Positions 7,815-16,856 of a stretch of DNA of 64,000 nt are shown here, piece by piece. The stretch lies in contig NZ_JAIUGV010000002.1 of assembly GCF_020164745.1 (NCBI RefSeq), positions 1 to 64,000 on the forward strand. The letters run 5' to 3'. Below the pieces are notes generated by a model. The model searched no databases and was not told where the DNA came from. It was given only the letters and a program-made list of their open reading frames with translations. A program made the position numbers and the translations under genes. The first letter of the stretch is position 1; each line of letters opens with the position of its first letter. The stretch is from Mesorhizobium sp. ES1-4 (GTDB lineage: Bacteria; Pseudomonadota; Alphaproteobacteria; Rhizobiales; Rhizobiaceae).

Positions 7815-10004
7815 ATGACGATGAAGGTTCTGGAAAACGGCGCTGAAAGCTTTGTGACCGCGGGTGGCATCACCATCACCCGCGAGCGTCACGACCGGCC
7901 CTATGAAGGCGCGATCGACACCTATGTCGACGGGCTGAATTTCCGGCGCGGCGCGGTATTTTCCTCGAACTACGAATATCCCGGCCGTTACACGCGCTGG
8001 GACACCGCCATCATCGATCCGCCGCTGGTCATCTCCGCGCGCGGCCGCGCCATGCGCATCGAGGCGCTGAACGGCCGTGGCGAAACGCTGTTGCCGGTTA
8101 TCGGCAAGACGCTCGGCGCTCTTGCCGAGGTCACGGTCGCCGAGACCACAAAGAAGCTGATCCGCCTCGACGTCGCCAAGCCCGGCCGTGTCTTCACCGA
8201 GGAGGAACGCAGCCGCGTTCCCTCCGTCTTCACCGTGCTGCGGGCCATCACCGCTCTGTTCAAGACGGCCGAAGACGCCAATCTCGGCCTCTACGGCGCC
8301 TTCGGCTACGACCTCGCCTTCCAGTTCGACCCGGTCGACCACACGCTCGTGCGCAAGGAAAGCCAACGCGACCTGGTGCTCTTCCTGCCGGACGAGATCC
8401 TGGTCGTCGACCACTATTCGGCCAAGGCGTGGACCGACCGCTATGACTATGCGGGCGAAGGTTTTTCGACCGAAGGCCTGCCGCGCGACCAGGCCGCCGA
8501 GCCGTTCAGGACCGCCGACCGCATCCCGCCGCGCGGCGACCATGAGCCGGGCGAATACGCCAATCTGGTGCGGCGGGCGATGGACAGCTTCAAGCGCGGC
8601 GACCTGTTCGAGGTCGTCCCCGGCCAGATGTTCTACGAACGCTGTGAAACGCAGCCATCCGAGATTTCGCGCAAGCTGAAGTCCATCAATCCCTCGCCTT
8701 ATTCCTTCTTCATCAATTTGGGCGAGAACGAGTACCTGATCGGCGCGTCGCCGGAAATGTTCGTGCGCGTCAACGGCCGCCGCGTCGAGACCTGCCCGAT
8801 CTCCGGCACCATCAAGCGCGGCGACGATGCCATTTCGGACTCCGAGCAGATCATCAAGCTGCTCAACTCCAAGAAGGATGAATCCGAACTCACAATGTGC
8901 TCGGACGTCGACCGCAACGACAAGTCCCGGGTCTGCGATCCAGGTTCGGTGCGCGTCATCGGCCGGCGCCAGATCGAGATGTATTCGCGCCTGATCCATA
9001 CGGTCGATCACATCGAGGGGCGGCTGCGCGAAGGCATGGATGCTTTCGACGCGTTTCTCTCGCACGCCTGGGCGGTCACCGTGACGGGCGCGCCGAAACT
9101 GTGGGCCATGCGCTTCATCGAGCAGAACGAGAAGAGCCCGCGCGCCTGGTATGGCGGTGCCATCGGCATGGTCAACTTCAACGGCGACATGAACACCGGG
9201 CTGACCTTGCGCACCATCCGCATCAAGGACGGCATCGCCGAGGTGCGCGCCGGCGCAACCTTGCTCTTCGACAGCATTCCCGAGGAAGAAGAAGCCGAAA
9301 CCGAATTGAAGGCATCCGCCATGCTCTCCGCCATCCGCGACGCCAAGACCGGCAATTCGACCAGCACCGAACGCGCCGCCGCGCGCGTCGGCGACGGCGT
9401 CAACATCCTGCTCGTCGACCACGAGGACAGCTTCGTCCACACGCTGGCCAATTATTTCCGCCAGACCGGCGCCAATGTTTCGACCGTGCGCTCGCCGGTG
9501 CCGGAGGAAGTGTTCGAACGGCTGAAGCCCGACCTTGTCGTGCTGTCGCCCGGTCCCGGCACGCCGAAGGATTTCGATTGCGCCGCGACCATCAAGAAGG
9601 CCAGAGCCCGCGACCTGCCGATCTTCGGCGTCTGCCTTGGCCTGCAGGCGCTGGCCGAAGCCTATGGCGGCGAACTCAGGCAACTGCATATTCCAATGCA
9701 CGGCAAGCCCTCGCGCATCCGCGTCTCGAAACCGGGCGTCATCTTCTCCGGCCTGCCGAAGGAAGTCACCGTCGGCCGTTACCACTCGATCTTCGCCGAC
9801 CCGGTTCGCCTGCCCGACGATTTCGTGGTCACCGCCGAGACGGAGGACGGTGTCATCATGGCTTTCGAGCACCGCAAGGAGCCGATCGCCGCGGTGCAGT
9901 TCCATCCGGAATCGATCATGACGCTCGGCCACAATGCCGGCATGCGCATCATCGAGAACATCGTCGCCCACCTGCCGCGCAAGGCCAAGGAAAAGGCAGC
10001 CTGA
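7815..10004 (+). CDS. trpE(G): Anthranilate synthase, fused TrpE-TrpG
   Basis: 729 aa single-chain enzyme converting chorismate and glutamine to anthranilate, the first step of tryptophan synthesis. Residues about 1-515 are the chorismate-binding component I (YNP-like [15 protein letters not shown] region, then [20 protein letters not shown]). Residues about 530-725 are the class I glutamine amidotransferase, with nucleophile Cys in [16 protein letters not shown] and the His-Glu pair in QFHPESIMT. The fused form is typical of rhizobia. ATG 7815 follows GGAGACGGCA; an ATG 12 bp upstream (7803) is an alternative. Regulated by the trpL attenuator. Confidence 0.95.
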   Translation: MTMKVLENGAESFVTAGGITITRERHDRPYEGAIDTYVDGLNFRRGAVFSSNYEYPGRYTRWDTAIIDPPLVISARGRAMRIEALNGRGETLLPVIGKTLGALAEVTVAETTKKLIRLDVAKPGRVFTEEERSRVPSVFTVLRAITALFKTAEDANLGLYGAFGYDLAFQFDPVDHTLVRKESQRDLVLFLPDEILVVDHYSAKAWTDRYDYAGEGFSTEGLPRDQAAEPFRTADRIPPRGDHEPGEYANLVRRAMDSFKRGDLFEVVPGQMFYERCETQPSEISRKLKSINPSPYSFFINLGENEYLIGASPEMFVRVNGRRVETCPISGTIKRGDDAISDSEQIIKLLNSKKDESELTMCSDVDRNDKSRVCDPGSVRVIGRRQIEMYSRLIHTVDHIEGRLREGMDAFDAFLSHAWAVTVTGAPKLWAMRFIEQNEKSPRAWYGGAIGMVNFNGDMNTGLTLRTIRIKDGIAEVRAGATLLFDSIPEEEEAETELKASAMLSAIRDAKTGNSTSTERAAARVGDGVNILLVDHEDSFVHTLANYFRQTGANVSTVRSPVPEEVFERLKPDLVVLSPGPGTPKDFDCAATIKKARARDLPIFGVCLGLQALAEAYGGELRQLHIPMHGKPSRIRVSKPGVIFSGLPKEVTVGRYHSIFADPVRLPDDFVVTAETEDGVIMAFEHRKEPIAAVQFHPESIMTLGHNAGMRIIENIVAHLPRKAKEKAA

Positions 10005-10009
10005 CCAGT

Positions 10010-10954
10010 ATGGCCGAAGCCGGGAACATGGCGGTTGCGGCAAAAGCCGCCGCCAAGCAAAAGGTCGCCAGGCTCGCCTTCTGGTCGATCGTGGTCGCCT
10101 TTGTCGTGCTCGCGCTGAAGCTCGCGGCCTGGTACATAACCGGCTCCGTGGCGCTCTATTCGGACGCGCTGGAATCGATCGTCAATGTCATCGCCTCGGT
10201 CGCCGCCTTCTGGGCGATCCAGGTCAGCCACAAGCCGGCCGACCAGGATCACCCTTTCGGCCATCACAAGGCCGAGTATTTCTCGGCCGTGCTCGAAGGC
10301 GTGCTGATCGTGGTCGCCGCGCTTCTGATCCTGAGCGAGGTCTGGCGCTCCTGGCAGGCGCCGGCGCCGCTCGAACAGCCTTGGGAAGGCCTTGCCGTCA
10401 ACGGCGTCGCCACCGCCGTCAATGCGTTCTGGGCCTGGACGCTGATCCGCGCCGGCCGGGCCGAAAAGTCACCGGCGCTGGTCGCCGACGGCAATCACAT
10501 CATGACCGATGTGGTGACCTCGATCGGCGTCTTCGGCGGCCTGGTCGGGGCGATCCTGACCGGCTGGCAGATTCTCGACCCGGCATTGGCCGTCATCGTC
10601 GCGCTCAACATCCTGTGGCAGGGCTGGCATGTCATCGGTTCGTCGATGAACGGCCTGATGGACCGGGCCGTCGACACCGCGGAGCACATGCGCATCCGCG
10701 ACATCATCTCGGCCAATTGCAAGGGCGCGCTGGAGGTGCATGACCTCAAGACGCGCATCGCCGGCCGCGCCACCTTCATCGAGTTCCATCTGGTCGTCGA
10801 CGCCGACATGTCGGTCGGCGCCAGCCACGTTATCTGCGACCGCATCGAGGACGCGCTGAAGGCTGAACTCCCCTCGGTGCGGGTGACCATCCATGTCGAA
10901 CCCGACGACGAGGCCAAGCTGCCGAAGGGCACGACCGCCGTGCCGTTTGCCTAA
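10010..10954 (+). CDS. Cation diffusion facilitator family metal exporter
   Basis: 314 aa inner-membrane protein. The N-terminal half has about six transmembrane helices with CDF metal-site motifs: SDALESIVNV in helix 2, the histidine-rich HPFGHHKAEY loop and ADGNHIMTDV in helix 5. The C-terminal domain (from about residue 215) is the cytoplasmic ferredoxin-like dimer domain ending in HVEPDDEAKLP. Members exchange Zn2+, Fe2+, Mn2+ or similar for protons; the metal cannot be assigned here. It begins 5 bp after trpE(G), so it may be cotranscribed with it. Confidence 0.9.
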   Translation: MAEAGNMAVAAKAAAKQKVARLAFWSIVVAFVVLALKLAAWYITGSVALYSDALESIVNVIASVAAFWAIQVSHKPADQDHPFGHHKAEYFSAVLEGVLIVVAALLILSEVWRSWQAPAPLEQPWEGLAVNGVATAVNAFWAWTLIRAGRAEKSPALVADGNHIMTDVVTSIGVFGGLVGAILTGWQILDPALAVIVALNILWQGWHVIGSSMNGLMDRAVDTAEHMRIRDIISANCKGALEVHDLKTRIAGRATFIEFHLVVDADMSVGASHVICDRIEDALKAELPSVRVTIHVEPDDEAKLPKGTTAVPFA

Positions 10955-10955
10955 T

Positions 10956-11342
10956 TCACCACGTTTCCAGGGAGAGATCCTTGATCCGCTCAAATTCCCG
11001 GATATTGCGGGTTATCAGGATTAGTCCTCTGGCGCGCGCCTGGCCCGCGATCAAAACATCATAGGGGCCAATGGGGGTTCCGAAAGCAGCTAGCATCGCA
11101 CGAACTTCACCGGCATGTCTTGCGTCTTCATGGTCAAACTCAAGTACCGGAAACCGAAGCGCTTCAATTCGCTCCAGATTGCCGGCTTGTTGCTGACTCT
11201 TGTAAGCCCCATAGTAAAGTTCGTGGGCGACAATCGTTGAAAGCGCGTAGTCCTGTGGCCCATGCCGCTTGAGCCGCTTCAACAAATCCACGTCTCGTTT
11301 TACCACCGCGATAATAGCGTTGGTGTCGAGCAAATAGATCAC
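10956..11342 (-). CDS. vapC: VapC-type PIN-domain ribonuclease toxin
   Basis: 128 aa. PIN-domain acidic residues are visible: Asp in YLLDTNAIIA near residue 6, Glu in VAHELYYGAY, and Asp in GPYDVLIAGQARA and further C-terminal. VapC toxins cut tRNA or rRNA when free of their antitoxin. It starts with GTG overlapping the vapB stop (GTGA), the usual coupling of antitoxin before toxin. It sits convergent to and 1 bp from the CDF transporter gene. Confidence 0.9.
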   Translation of the reverse strand: MIYLLDTNAIIAVVKRDVDLLKRLKRHGPQDYALSTIVAHELYYGAYKSQQQAGNLERIEALRFPVLEFDHEDARHAGEVRAMLAAFGTPIGPYDVLIAGQARARGLILITRNIREFERIKDLSLETW

Positions 11343-11584
11343 TTGAATACATCGTCGAGAGCCGGCCGCACCTGTTCGGCCGGTTGCTCCGAAACGGCCT
11401 CGACAAAATCATCGTCCACCGGTCCGGTGAGTTGGTCGAGCCATGCCCAGTCTTGCGCCAGCGGTTCGAGAATAACAGTTTTCCCGTGGCGCCGAATCGA
11501 AACCTCGTCGGTTTCGAAACGGAATTGCTTCGGCAAGCGTACCGCTTGCGAACGACCCGACCAGAATACCTTTGCCTTTTCCAT
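11339..11584 (-). CDS. vapB: VapB-type antitoxin (AbrB/MazE fold)
   Basis: 81 aa. The N-terminal swapped-hairpin DNA-binding domain is seen in VFWSGRSQAVRLPKQFRF, typical of VapB antitoxins that pair with this VapC class. The C-terminal acidic tail would wrap the toxin. The ATG at 11584 has GAGGA 7 nt upstream. It is likely to autorepress the vapBC promoter together with VapC. Confidence 0.9.
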   Translation of the reverse strand: MEKAKVFWSGRSQAVRLPKQFRFETDEVSIRRHGKTVILEPLAQDWAWLDQLTGPVDDDFVEAVSEQPAEQVRPALDDVFK

Positions 11585-11651
11585 CACTCTATCCTCAGAT
11601 GAGATATAGCAAAGAAATATGCCATCTGGGCACCGCAGACAAGACGGGCGG

Positions 11652-12749
11652 TTACGGCGCGCAGGCCGATTGCGGCATTGCCTCCAGGCGATAGACCTTG
11701 TCGTCCGACTTCGTCTTGCCGTCCGCGACCTTGGAACACAGGTCGATGATGGCCAGGCTGCTGTTGGGATTTGCCACTATCATCGTGCCGTTGACGCCGC
11801 GCTTGAGGAAGATTTCCTTTTGCGCGATGTCGCAGGCGAAATCGCTCATCTTCGAACTCGCAGCGCAACGCCACTGGTCGGCTTCGCCTTGGCACGAATA
11901 GGTCTGCGTGACCTTGGCCCCCTTCTGCCGGGTGGTGACGGAGACGGCGATGTCGGCACCGTCTGGCCAGTTGGCGGCGTCGCCTCCCGAGGCAAAAGAG
12001 GCGAGCTCCACCGGCCCGCGGAACACCCGGATCGACTGCGTCAGTTGATCGGGGTGCGAGGCCAGATGCGCCGCATCATAGTCGCGGCCATAGCAGAAGG
12101 CCTGACCGGGCTTCAGCCGCTCGCGCAACGGCGGCCCGAGCGCCGGATCGATTGGATCGATACGCGCGAACTCGGCTTTGCAGGTCGCTGCCGGCATCGG
12201 GTCCAGGTGGAAATTGTCGTCCTCCGAGCCGAGCGCCTGCTTGTTGTACTCCGTCGTTCCGAGTTCCTCCTCCGAACCGGCATCGAGATAGATGTCGGGC
12301 TGCAGGTCCGAAAGGATCAGCCGGCCCTTGTCGTCGACCTTCAACGACGCCAGCGTACGGTCGCAGTCCATGCCGCAGCGGATCGGGCCTGATTTGCCGT
12401 CCTCGGACTCGTGATTGCACCAGCCGCCGGCCCATTCCGGTGCTTTGGCGCCACGCACCGTGGTGGTAAGGAAACCATTGTAGGACGTATCGGAATTCGC
12501 GCTCGGTTCCTCGTTCGGGCGGCTGACGGGATCATGGCCATAGTAGAAGAAAATCCGCGCCACCTTCTGCTTCGGATGCGCCTTGAGATGCGCCGCGTCA
12601 TAGACCCGGCCAAAACAGGCGTCCGCCCCGTTGGGGCTGAGTTCGGTGAGCTTGAGTGCATCATCGGCGAAAGCAGAACCCGCAAGTCCGCCAAGCAGTG
12701 CAGCGGCGAATCCGGCGCTGGCGAGCGCCTTCCATCCCTTGGACGCCAT
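11652..12749 (-). CDS. Secreted hypothetical protein with an internal duplication
   Basis: 365 aa. An N-terminal signal peptide (hydrophobic ASAGFAAALLGGLAGSAFA) points to the periplasm. The mature part contains two similar halves: ACFGRVYDAAHLKAHPKQKV near residue 45 and FCYGRDYDAAHLASHPDQLT near residue 215, each followed by a beta-rich segment and paired cysteines (CNHE, CGMDCD; CQGE, CAAS, CDIA). The start at 12749 follows GGAGGAGAG. I do not recognise a characterised family; disulfide-stabilised duplicated domains are an inference. It is divergent from the DsrE-like gene. Confidence 0.7.
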   Translation of the reverse strand: MASKGWKALASAGFAAALLGGLAGSAFADDALKLTELSPNGADACFGRVYDAAHLKAHPKQKVARIFFYYGHDPVSRPNEEPSANSDTSYNGFLTTTVRGAKAPEWAGGWCNHESEDGKSGPIRCGMDCDRTLASLKVDDKGRLILSDLQPDIYLDAGSEEELGTTEYNKQALGSEDDNFHLDPMPAATCKAEFARIDPIDPALGPPLRERLKPGQAFCYGRDYDAAHLASHPDQLTQSIRVFRGPVELASFASGGDAANWPDGADIAVSVTTRQKGAKVTQTYSCQGEADQWRCAASSKMSDFACDIAQKEIFLKRGVNGTMIVANPNSSLAIIDLCSKVADGKTKSDDKVYRLEAMPQSACAP

Positions 12750-12852
12750 TTGGTCTCTCCTCCGCATCGACAGGACGTAACGTCAATTTATGCTAGTATC
12801 GCGGCCGAGGCCACGCAAATAGCGGTGGACCGGCAAGTCTGGGAGGGACGCC

Positions 12853-13290
12853 ATGCGCCGACGCGACATGTTCCACGCGGTTCTCGCCGGAACTGGAACG
12901 CTTCTCGGTCTGCGTGCGGTACAGGCGGCAACCACCGCGCCTGATAGGCTGAAGGTGGCCTATCACCTCAGCGACCTCGACAAGGTCAATTTCGTGCTCG
13001 GCAACATCAAGAACCACTACGAAGGCACCGGCGGCAACGTCGATATCGCGCTGGTCGTACATGGTCCGGCCCTTGCCGGCTTCAAGTCGAAGGGCATATC
13101 GGCGGCGATTTCGGGGCGCTTTGCCGGTCTTGTCCAGCAAGGCCTCGATCCGCATGCCTGCGGCAACACCATGCACGGCATGGACATCACGCTCGCCGAT
13201 CTGCTCGACGGCTTCCATGCCGCCGACAAGGGCGGCGTCGTCAAGCTCGCCGAACTGCAAAGCCAGGGCTATGTCTATCTCAGGCCTTGA
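12853..13290 (+). CDS. DsrE-family protein with Tat-like signal
   Basis: 145 aa. The N-terminus MRRRDMFHAVLAGTGTLLGL looks like a twin-arginine export signal, although the consensus Phe-Leu-Lys part is weak. The remainder (KVAYHLSDLDKVNFVLGNIK onward, with a Cys in LDPHACGNTM) has the layout of the DsrE/DsrF/YchN alpha-beta fold used in sulfur relay and small-molecule binding. GGGAGGGACGCC precedes the ATG. The periplasmic role is unknown. Confidence 0.75.
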   Translation: MRRRDMFHAVLAGTGTLLGLRAVQAATTAPDRLKVAYHLSDLDKVNFVLGNIKNHYEGTGGNVDIALVVHGPALAGFKSKGISAAISGRFAGLVQQGLDPHACGNTMHGMDITLADLLDGFHAADKGGVVKLAELQSQGYVYLRP

Positions 13291-13359
13291 AGCGGCACCG
13301 ACTTGAATGCAAGGGTGGCAAGACCAGCCAAGAGATCGGAAAATCCCGGAGGAACAGCA

Positions 13360-14145
13360 GTGCCAGAGACAGCCCTTGGTCTTGTCATCCCCGATCTCGC
13401 CGGCAAGGCGGTGCTGGTCACCGGCGCCTCGACCGGCATCGGCGCGGCGCTTGCGCTCGGCTATGCCGAGCAGAAATGCAAGGTGGCGCTGCACTACAAT
13501 TCCAGCCGTGACGCCGCCGAGAAGCTCGGCCGGACCATTCGCGACGGCGGCGGCGAGGTTTTCCTCATCCAGGGCGATTTTTCCCTCCCCGCCGATGTCG
13601 AACGCGTCGTCGACGACAGCGCGCGACATTTCGGCCGCCTCGACGGGCTGGTCAACAATGCCGGCGGCATGCTTGGCCGCGTGCCCTATGCCGAGCAGAC
13701 CGAGGCGCATTACGACGCGGTGATGGACCTCAACGCACGCTCGGTGCTGACCGCCTCGCGCAAGGCGATCCCATGGCTGAAGAAACAGGGCGGCTTCATC
13801 GTCAACACCTCCTCGATCGCCGCGCGCAATGGCGCCGGCGGCGGTGCCGGCCTTTATGGCTCGGCCAAGGCCTTCGTCTCCAACGTCACGCGCGGCATGG
13901 CCAAGGAACTGATCGGCTTCGGCATTCGCGTCAACGCCGTGGCGCCGGGCACCATTCTCACGCCCTTCCACGAACGCTATTCGACCAATGAGCAGATAAA
14001 GGGCATGGTCGCCACCATTCCGCAGGGCCGCGCCGGCACCGCGCAAGATTGCGTCGGTGCCTATCTGTTCCTCTCCTCCGACCTGCTGAGCGGCTACATC
14101 ACCGGCCAGGTGATCGAGGTCAATGGCGGCCAGTTGATGCCGTGA
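13360..14145 (+). CDS. SDR family NAD(P)-dependent oxidoreductase
   Basis: 261 aa classical short-chain dehydrogenase/reductase. The cofactor motif TGASTGIGAALALGY is near residue 22, NNAGG follows, the catalytic Ser is in NTSSIAARNG and the Tyr-x3-Lys is in GLYGSAKAF. The GTG start at 13360 is chosen because CCGGAGGAAC lies 6 nt upstream; the frame could extend to 13303. It resembles the 3-oxoacyl-ACP reductase/glucose dehydrogenase group, but the substrate is unassigned. Confidence 0.88.
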   Translation: MPETALGLVIPDLAGKAVLVTGASTGIGAALALGYAEQKCKVALHYNSSRDAAEKLGRTIRDGGGEVFLIQGDFSLPADVERVVDDSARHFGRLDGLVNNAGGMLGRVPYAEQTEAHYDAVMDLNARSVLTASRKAIPWLKKQGGFIVNTSSIAARNGAGGGAGLYGSAKAFVSNVTRGMAKELIGFGIRVNAVAPGTILTPFHERYSTNEQIKGMVATIPQGRAGTAQDCVGAYLFLSSDLLSGYITGQVIEVNGGQLMP

Positions 14146-14203
14146 CCGGCGACCGGCATATTGGACACACTCCTTTCGCGCCAATCCAGGGGGAGACGAG
14201 GAC

Positions 14204-14512
14204 ATGTACGGACTGATCGGCAAGATGCGGGCGGCGCGCGGCCAACGCGACGCTGTCATGACCGTGCTGCGCGAGAGCACCGGCGCCTTGCCCGGCTGCC
14301 TTAGCTATATCATCGCCACCGACCCCGCCGATGCCGACGCGATCTGGGTGACCGAAGTGTGGACCGATCAGGCAAGTCACAAGGCCTCGCTGCAGCTTCC
14401 GGAGGTCCAGGCGGCCATCGCCAAGGCACGCCCCTTCATCGCCGGCTTCGAGTTCCAGGTGGAAACCCATCCGGTTGGCGGGTTTGGGTTGGTTGAAGCC
14501 AAAACGGGCTGA
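14204..14512 (+). CDS. Antibiotic biosynthesis monooxygenase (ABM/YgiN-like)
   Basis: 102 aa, a single ABM ferredoxin-like domain. MYGLIGKMRAARGQRDAVMT at the start and the IWVTEVWTDQASHKASLQ segment are typical of YgiN-like quinol monooxygenases and related small dimeric enzymes. The ATG follows GGGGGAGACGAGGAC. It lies 58 bp after the SDR and may share its transcript. The substrate is unknown. Confidence 0.85.
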   Translation: MYGLIGKMRAARGQRDAVMTVLRESTGALPGCLSYIIATDPADADAIWVTEVWTDQASHKASLQLPEVQAAIAKARPFIAGFEFQVETHPVGGFGLVEAKTG

Positions 14513-14526
14513 ACTGAGACGGCGCG

Positions 14527-14772
14527 ATGCGGACCGTTAACATCAGCGACGCGAAGGCCAATCTTTCACGTCTCGTTGACCTGACCGCCAACGGCGAGCC
14601 ATTCATCATCGCCAGGGCTGGCAAACCATTGGTCAAAGTCATGCCTCTCGATCCATCGCCCCCGGCACAGGCGCGACGGGTTGGCTTTATGGCTGGCCAG
14701 TTTTCCGTACCCGAGCATTTCGATCGCATAGGCCGTGGAGAGATCGACCACTTGTTCGGCACGGATACCTAG
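14527..14772 (+). CDS. Phd/YefM-type antitoxin, solitary
   Basis: 81 aa. MRTVNISDAKANLSRLVDLT followed by GEPFIIARAGKPLVKVMPL is the classical Phd/YefM antitoxin N-terminal DNA-binding fold. The C-terminal GFMAGQFSVPEHFD segment is the toxin-wrapping tail seen in antitoxins paired with PIN-domain VapC toxins. No toxin gene follows: only 65 bp separate its stop from the next start. It is therefore an orphan antitoxin, either a relic or one serving a toxin elsewhere. Confidence 0.85.
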   Translation: MRTVNISDAKANLSRLVDLTANGEPFIIARAGKPLVKVMPLDPSPPAQARRVGFMAGQFSVPEHFDRIGRGEIDHLFGTDT

Positions 14773-14837
14773 AAGCTGTCGCTTTTTTTCGGCGCGGGCG
14801 GGTTCGCATTCCTTGCCACCCGGTCTAAGACCAAAAC

Positions 14838-15941
14838 ATGGATTCCGAGGCCGAGCAGCTACCTCCCGACCAGCCCGCTGTCGAGCGCATGACACGGCTG
14901 AGCAAGCCTTGGCAATGGTTGATCCTGCTTGCCATCTCCGCGCTCTTCACCGGCGCGCTGGAAGCCGCCGCTTTGCCGGCGGCGCTGCTGATCGGGCCGA
15001 TGCTGGCGGCCATCGCCGCCGGCACCAATGGCGCCACGGTGCGGGTGCCGCGCCTTCTGTTCGGCTCCGCCCAGGCTGTCGTCGGCTGCCTCGTCGCGGC
15101 TTCGATCTCAGCCGATATCTTTCCGGTCTTCCACAAGGAGTGGCCGCTGTTCCTCGGCGTGGTGATCGCCACCGTCGCGGCCTCCAGCCTGCTTGGCTGG
15201 CTGATCAGCCGCTGGCGCATCCTGCCAGGCACCACCGCCGTCTGGGGCTCTTCGCCGGGGGCCGCCACCGCCATGGTGCTGATGGCCGGCGCCTTTGGCG
15301 CCGACCAACGCCTCGTCGCCTTCATGCAGTATCTGCGCGTCATCTTCGTGTCGATGACGGCGGCCCTGGTCGCCAAGATGTGGGTCGACACCTCGGGCAT
15401 CGAGGTGCCGCCCATCGTCTGGTTTCCCGTGATCGATCCGCAGCCCTTCGCCGCCACGATCGGCATGGCACTTGTCGGCGGCCTGGCGGGCAGGCTCTGC
15501 CGGCTGCCCTCGCCCTTCTTCCTTGGCAGCCTCATCTTCGGCACCGTCATCCATCTTGGGCTCGGGGTGCCGATGCAATTGCCGCAATGGCTGCTGGCGG
15601 TCAGTTACGCGATGGTCGGCTGGTCGATCGGCCTGAACTTCACCAGGCCGATCCTGCGCCATGCGGCACGCGCCCTGCCGCAGATCATCGCTTCCATCGT
15701 CGCGTTGATCGCCTTCTGCGGCGGTCTTGCGTTCCTCATCAGCCATCTTGCCGGCGTCGACCCGCTGACCGCCTACCTGGCGACCAGCCCCGGCGGCATG
15801 GACAGCGTCGCCATCATCGCCGCCGCGGCGCAGAACGTCGACATCTCCTTCGTCATGGCGCTGCAATCGGCGCGTTTCCTGATCTTGCTGATTGTTGGCC
15901 CGAGCGTCGCCCGGCTGGTGGCCAGAAGCATCAGGGAATAG
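14838..15941 (+). CDS. AbrB-family (ammonia monooxygenase-like) membrane protein
   Basis: 367 aa with about ten hydrophobic segments from residue 30 on, arranged as two repeats: PAALLIGPMLAAIAAG in the first half and GRLCRLPSPFFLGSLIFG in the second. This matches the COG3180 AbrB membrane family, despite the name unrelated to the AbrB transcription factor fold. SSPGAATAMVLMAGAFGAD and TSPGGMDSVAIIA are conserved loops. The function is not firmly established; transport is inferred. Confidence 0.85.
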   Translation: MDSEAEQLPPDQPAVERMTRLSKPWQWLILLAISALFTGALEAAALPAALLIGPMLAAIAAGTNGATVRVPRLLFGSAQAVVGCLVAASISADIFPVFHKEWPLFLGVVIATVAASSLLGWLISRWRILPGTTAVWGSSPGAATAMVLMAGAFGADQRLVAFMQYLRVIFVSMTAALVAKMWVDTSGIEVPPIVWFPVIDPQPFAATIGMALVGGLAGRLCRLPSPFFLGSLIFGTVIHLGLGVPMQLPQWLLAVSYAMVGWSIGLNFTRPILRHAARALPQIIASIVALIAFCGGLAFLISHLAGVDPLTAYLATSPGGMDSVAIIAAAAQNVDISFVMALQSARFLILLIVGPSVARLVARSIRE

Positions 15942-16075
15942 GCAACGCGGCGCCCCCGAGGACTTGCATCCGTGAACCCCGATAACCGCCGCCGCGAACC
16001 GAGCGGCAGCGCCACGCCGAGCGCCCAACGCGGGCCGACAGGTTTGCTGGCAGCCTCACCTGAATATCAGGCACG

Positions 16076-16852
16076 TCAGTCCAGCCTGTGCATCAGATCG
16101 TCGTCGAGCCAGCGGCCGAAGAAATAGACCAGTTGCTTGTGCCACCATGGCCAGTCATGGCTGACGTCGCCGCCCCAATAGTCGACCCAGGCGGGAATCG
16201 ACTTGTCGCGCAGGATCTGTTCCAGCTGGCGCGTCTCGACCAGCATGCGCTCCTCCCAGGCGCCCTGCCCGCAGCAGAAGATCAGCCTGAGCGCCTTCAG
16301 CCGCGCCAGCAATTTCGGGTCGACGATCCCGGGCAGATAATCGAGCGGCGAGTTGTAGAAGATGTCGCCATCGAGCGCCTTGCCGAAGAAATCACGCGCC
16401 GAATAGACCCCCGACAGCGAGATGACACCGCTGGCCAGTTCGGGAAACCGGAAGACGAAGTTCGAGGAATGGTAGCCACCCATCGAACAGCCTGAAAACA
16501 CCGGCTTCAGCCGCCGTCCGCCATTGGCCTGCGCGGCGATTTCCAGAAATTCCGGCAGCGCCTCCTCTCGCACATAGCGGAAATAGGCCTCGTGGCGGCC
16601 GATCCGATGGGCGGCATCGACATGCTTGGCGAAGAAGGACTCCGAATCGATGCCGTCGACGGTGAACAGATGGATGCGGCCGGTGTCGATGAACTCGGCC
16701 AGCGCCCCCACCCCGCCGGAATCCTCGAACTGGTAGAACCGGCCCTGCGAGGTCGGGAACACCACGACAGGGCGGCCGGCATGGCCGTAGCGCTTGTACT
16801 CCATGTCGCGGCCGAGGTTGCGGGCGAAAGCCTTGTGATAGGAGATATCCAT
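16076..16852 (-). CDS. Esterase-family alpha/beta hydrolase (COG4947-like)
   Basis: 258 aa without a signal peptide. The nucleophile elbow is GCSMGGYHS with Ser123; an acid and a His near the C-terminus (GGDVSHDWPWWHKQ) would complete the triad. The fold resembles putative esterases of the esterase D/COG4947 group. It begins 4 bp after the ATP-grasp gene, so the two form an operon with the ATP-grasp first. The pairing suggests the hydrolase acts on, or releases, the ATP-grasp product; this is inference. Confidence 0.85.
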   Translation of the reverse strand: MDISYHKAFARNLGRDMEYKRYGHAGRPVVVFPTSQGRFYQFEDSGGVGALAEFIDTGRIHLFTVDGIDSESFFAKHVDAAHRIGRHEAYFRYVREEALPEFLEIAAQANGGRRLKPVFSGCSMGGYHSSNFVFRFPELASGVISLSGVYSARDFFGKALDGDIFYNSPLDYLPGIVDPKLLARLKALRLIFCCGQGAWEERMLVETRQLEQILRDKSIPAWVDYWGGDVSHDWPWWHKQLVYFFGRWLDDDLMHRLD

Positions 16853-16856
16853 GCCC

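Noticed and set aside
7767..10043. 758-codon open frame on the minus strand
   Set aside because: Antisense to trpE(G), which has full catalytic motifs and an attenuator. No family resemblance.
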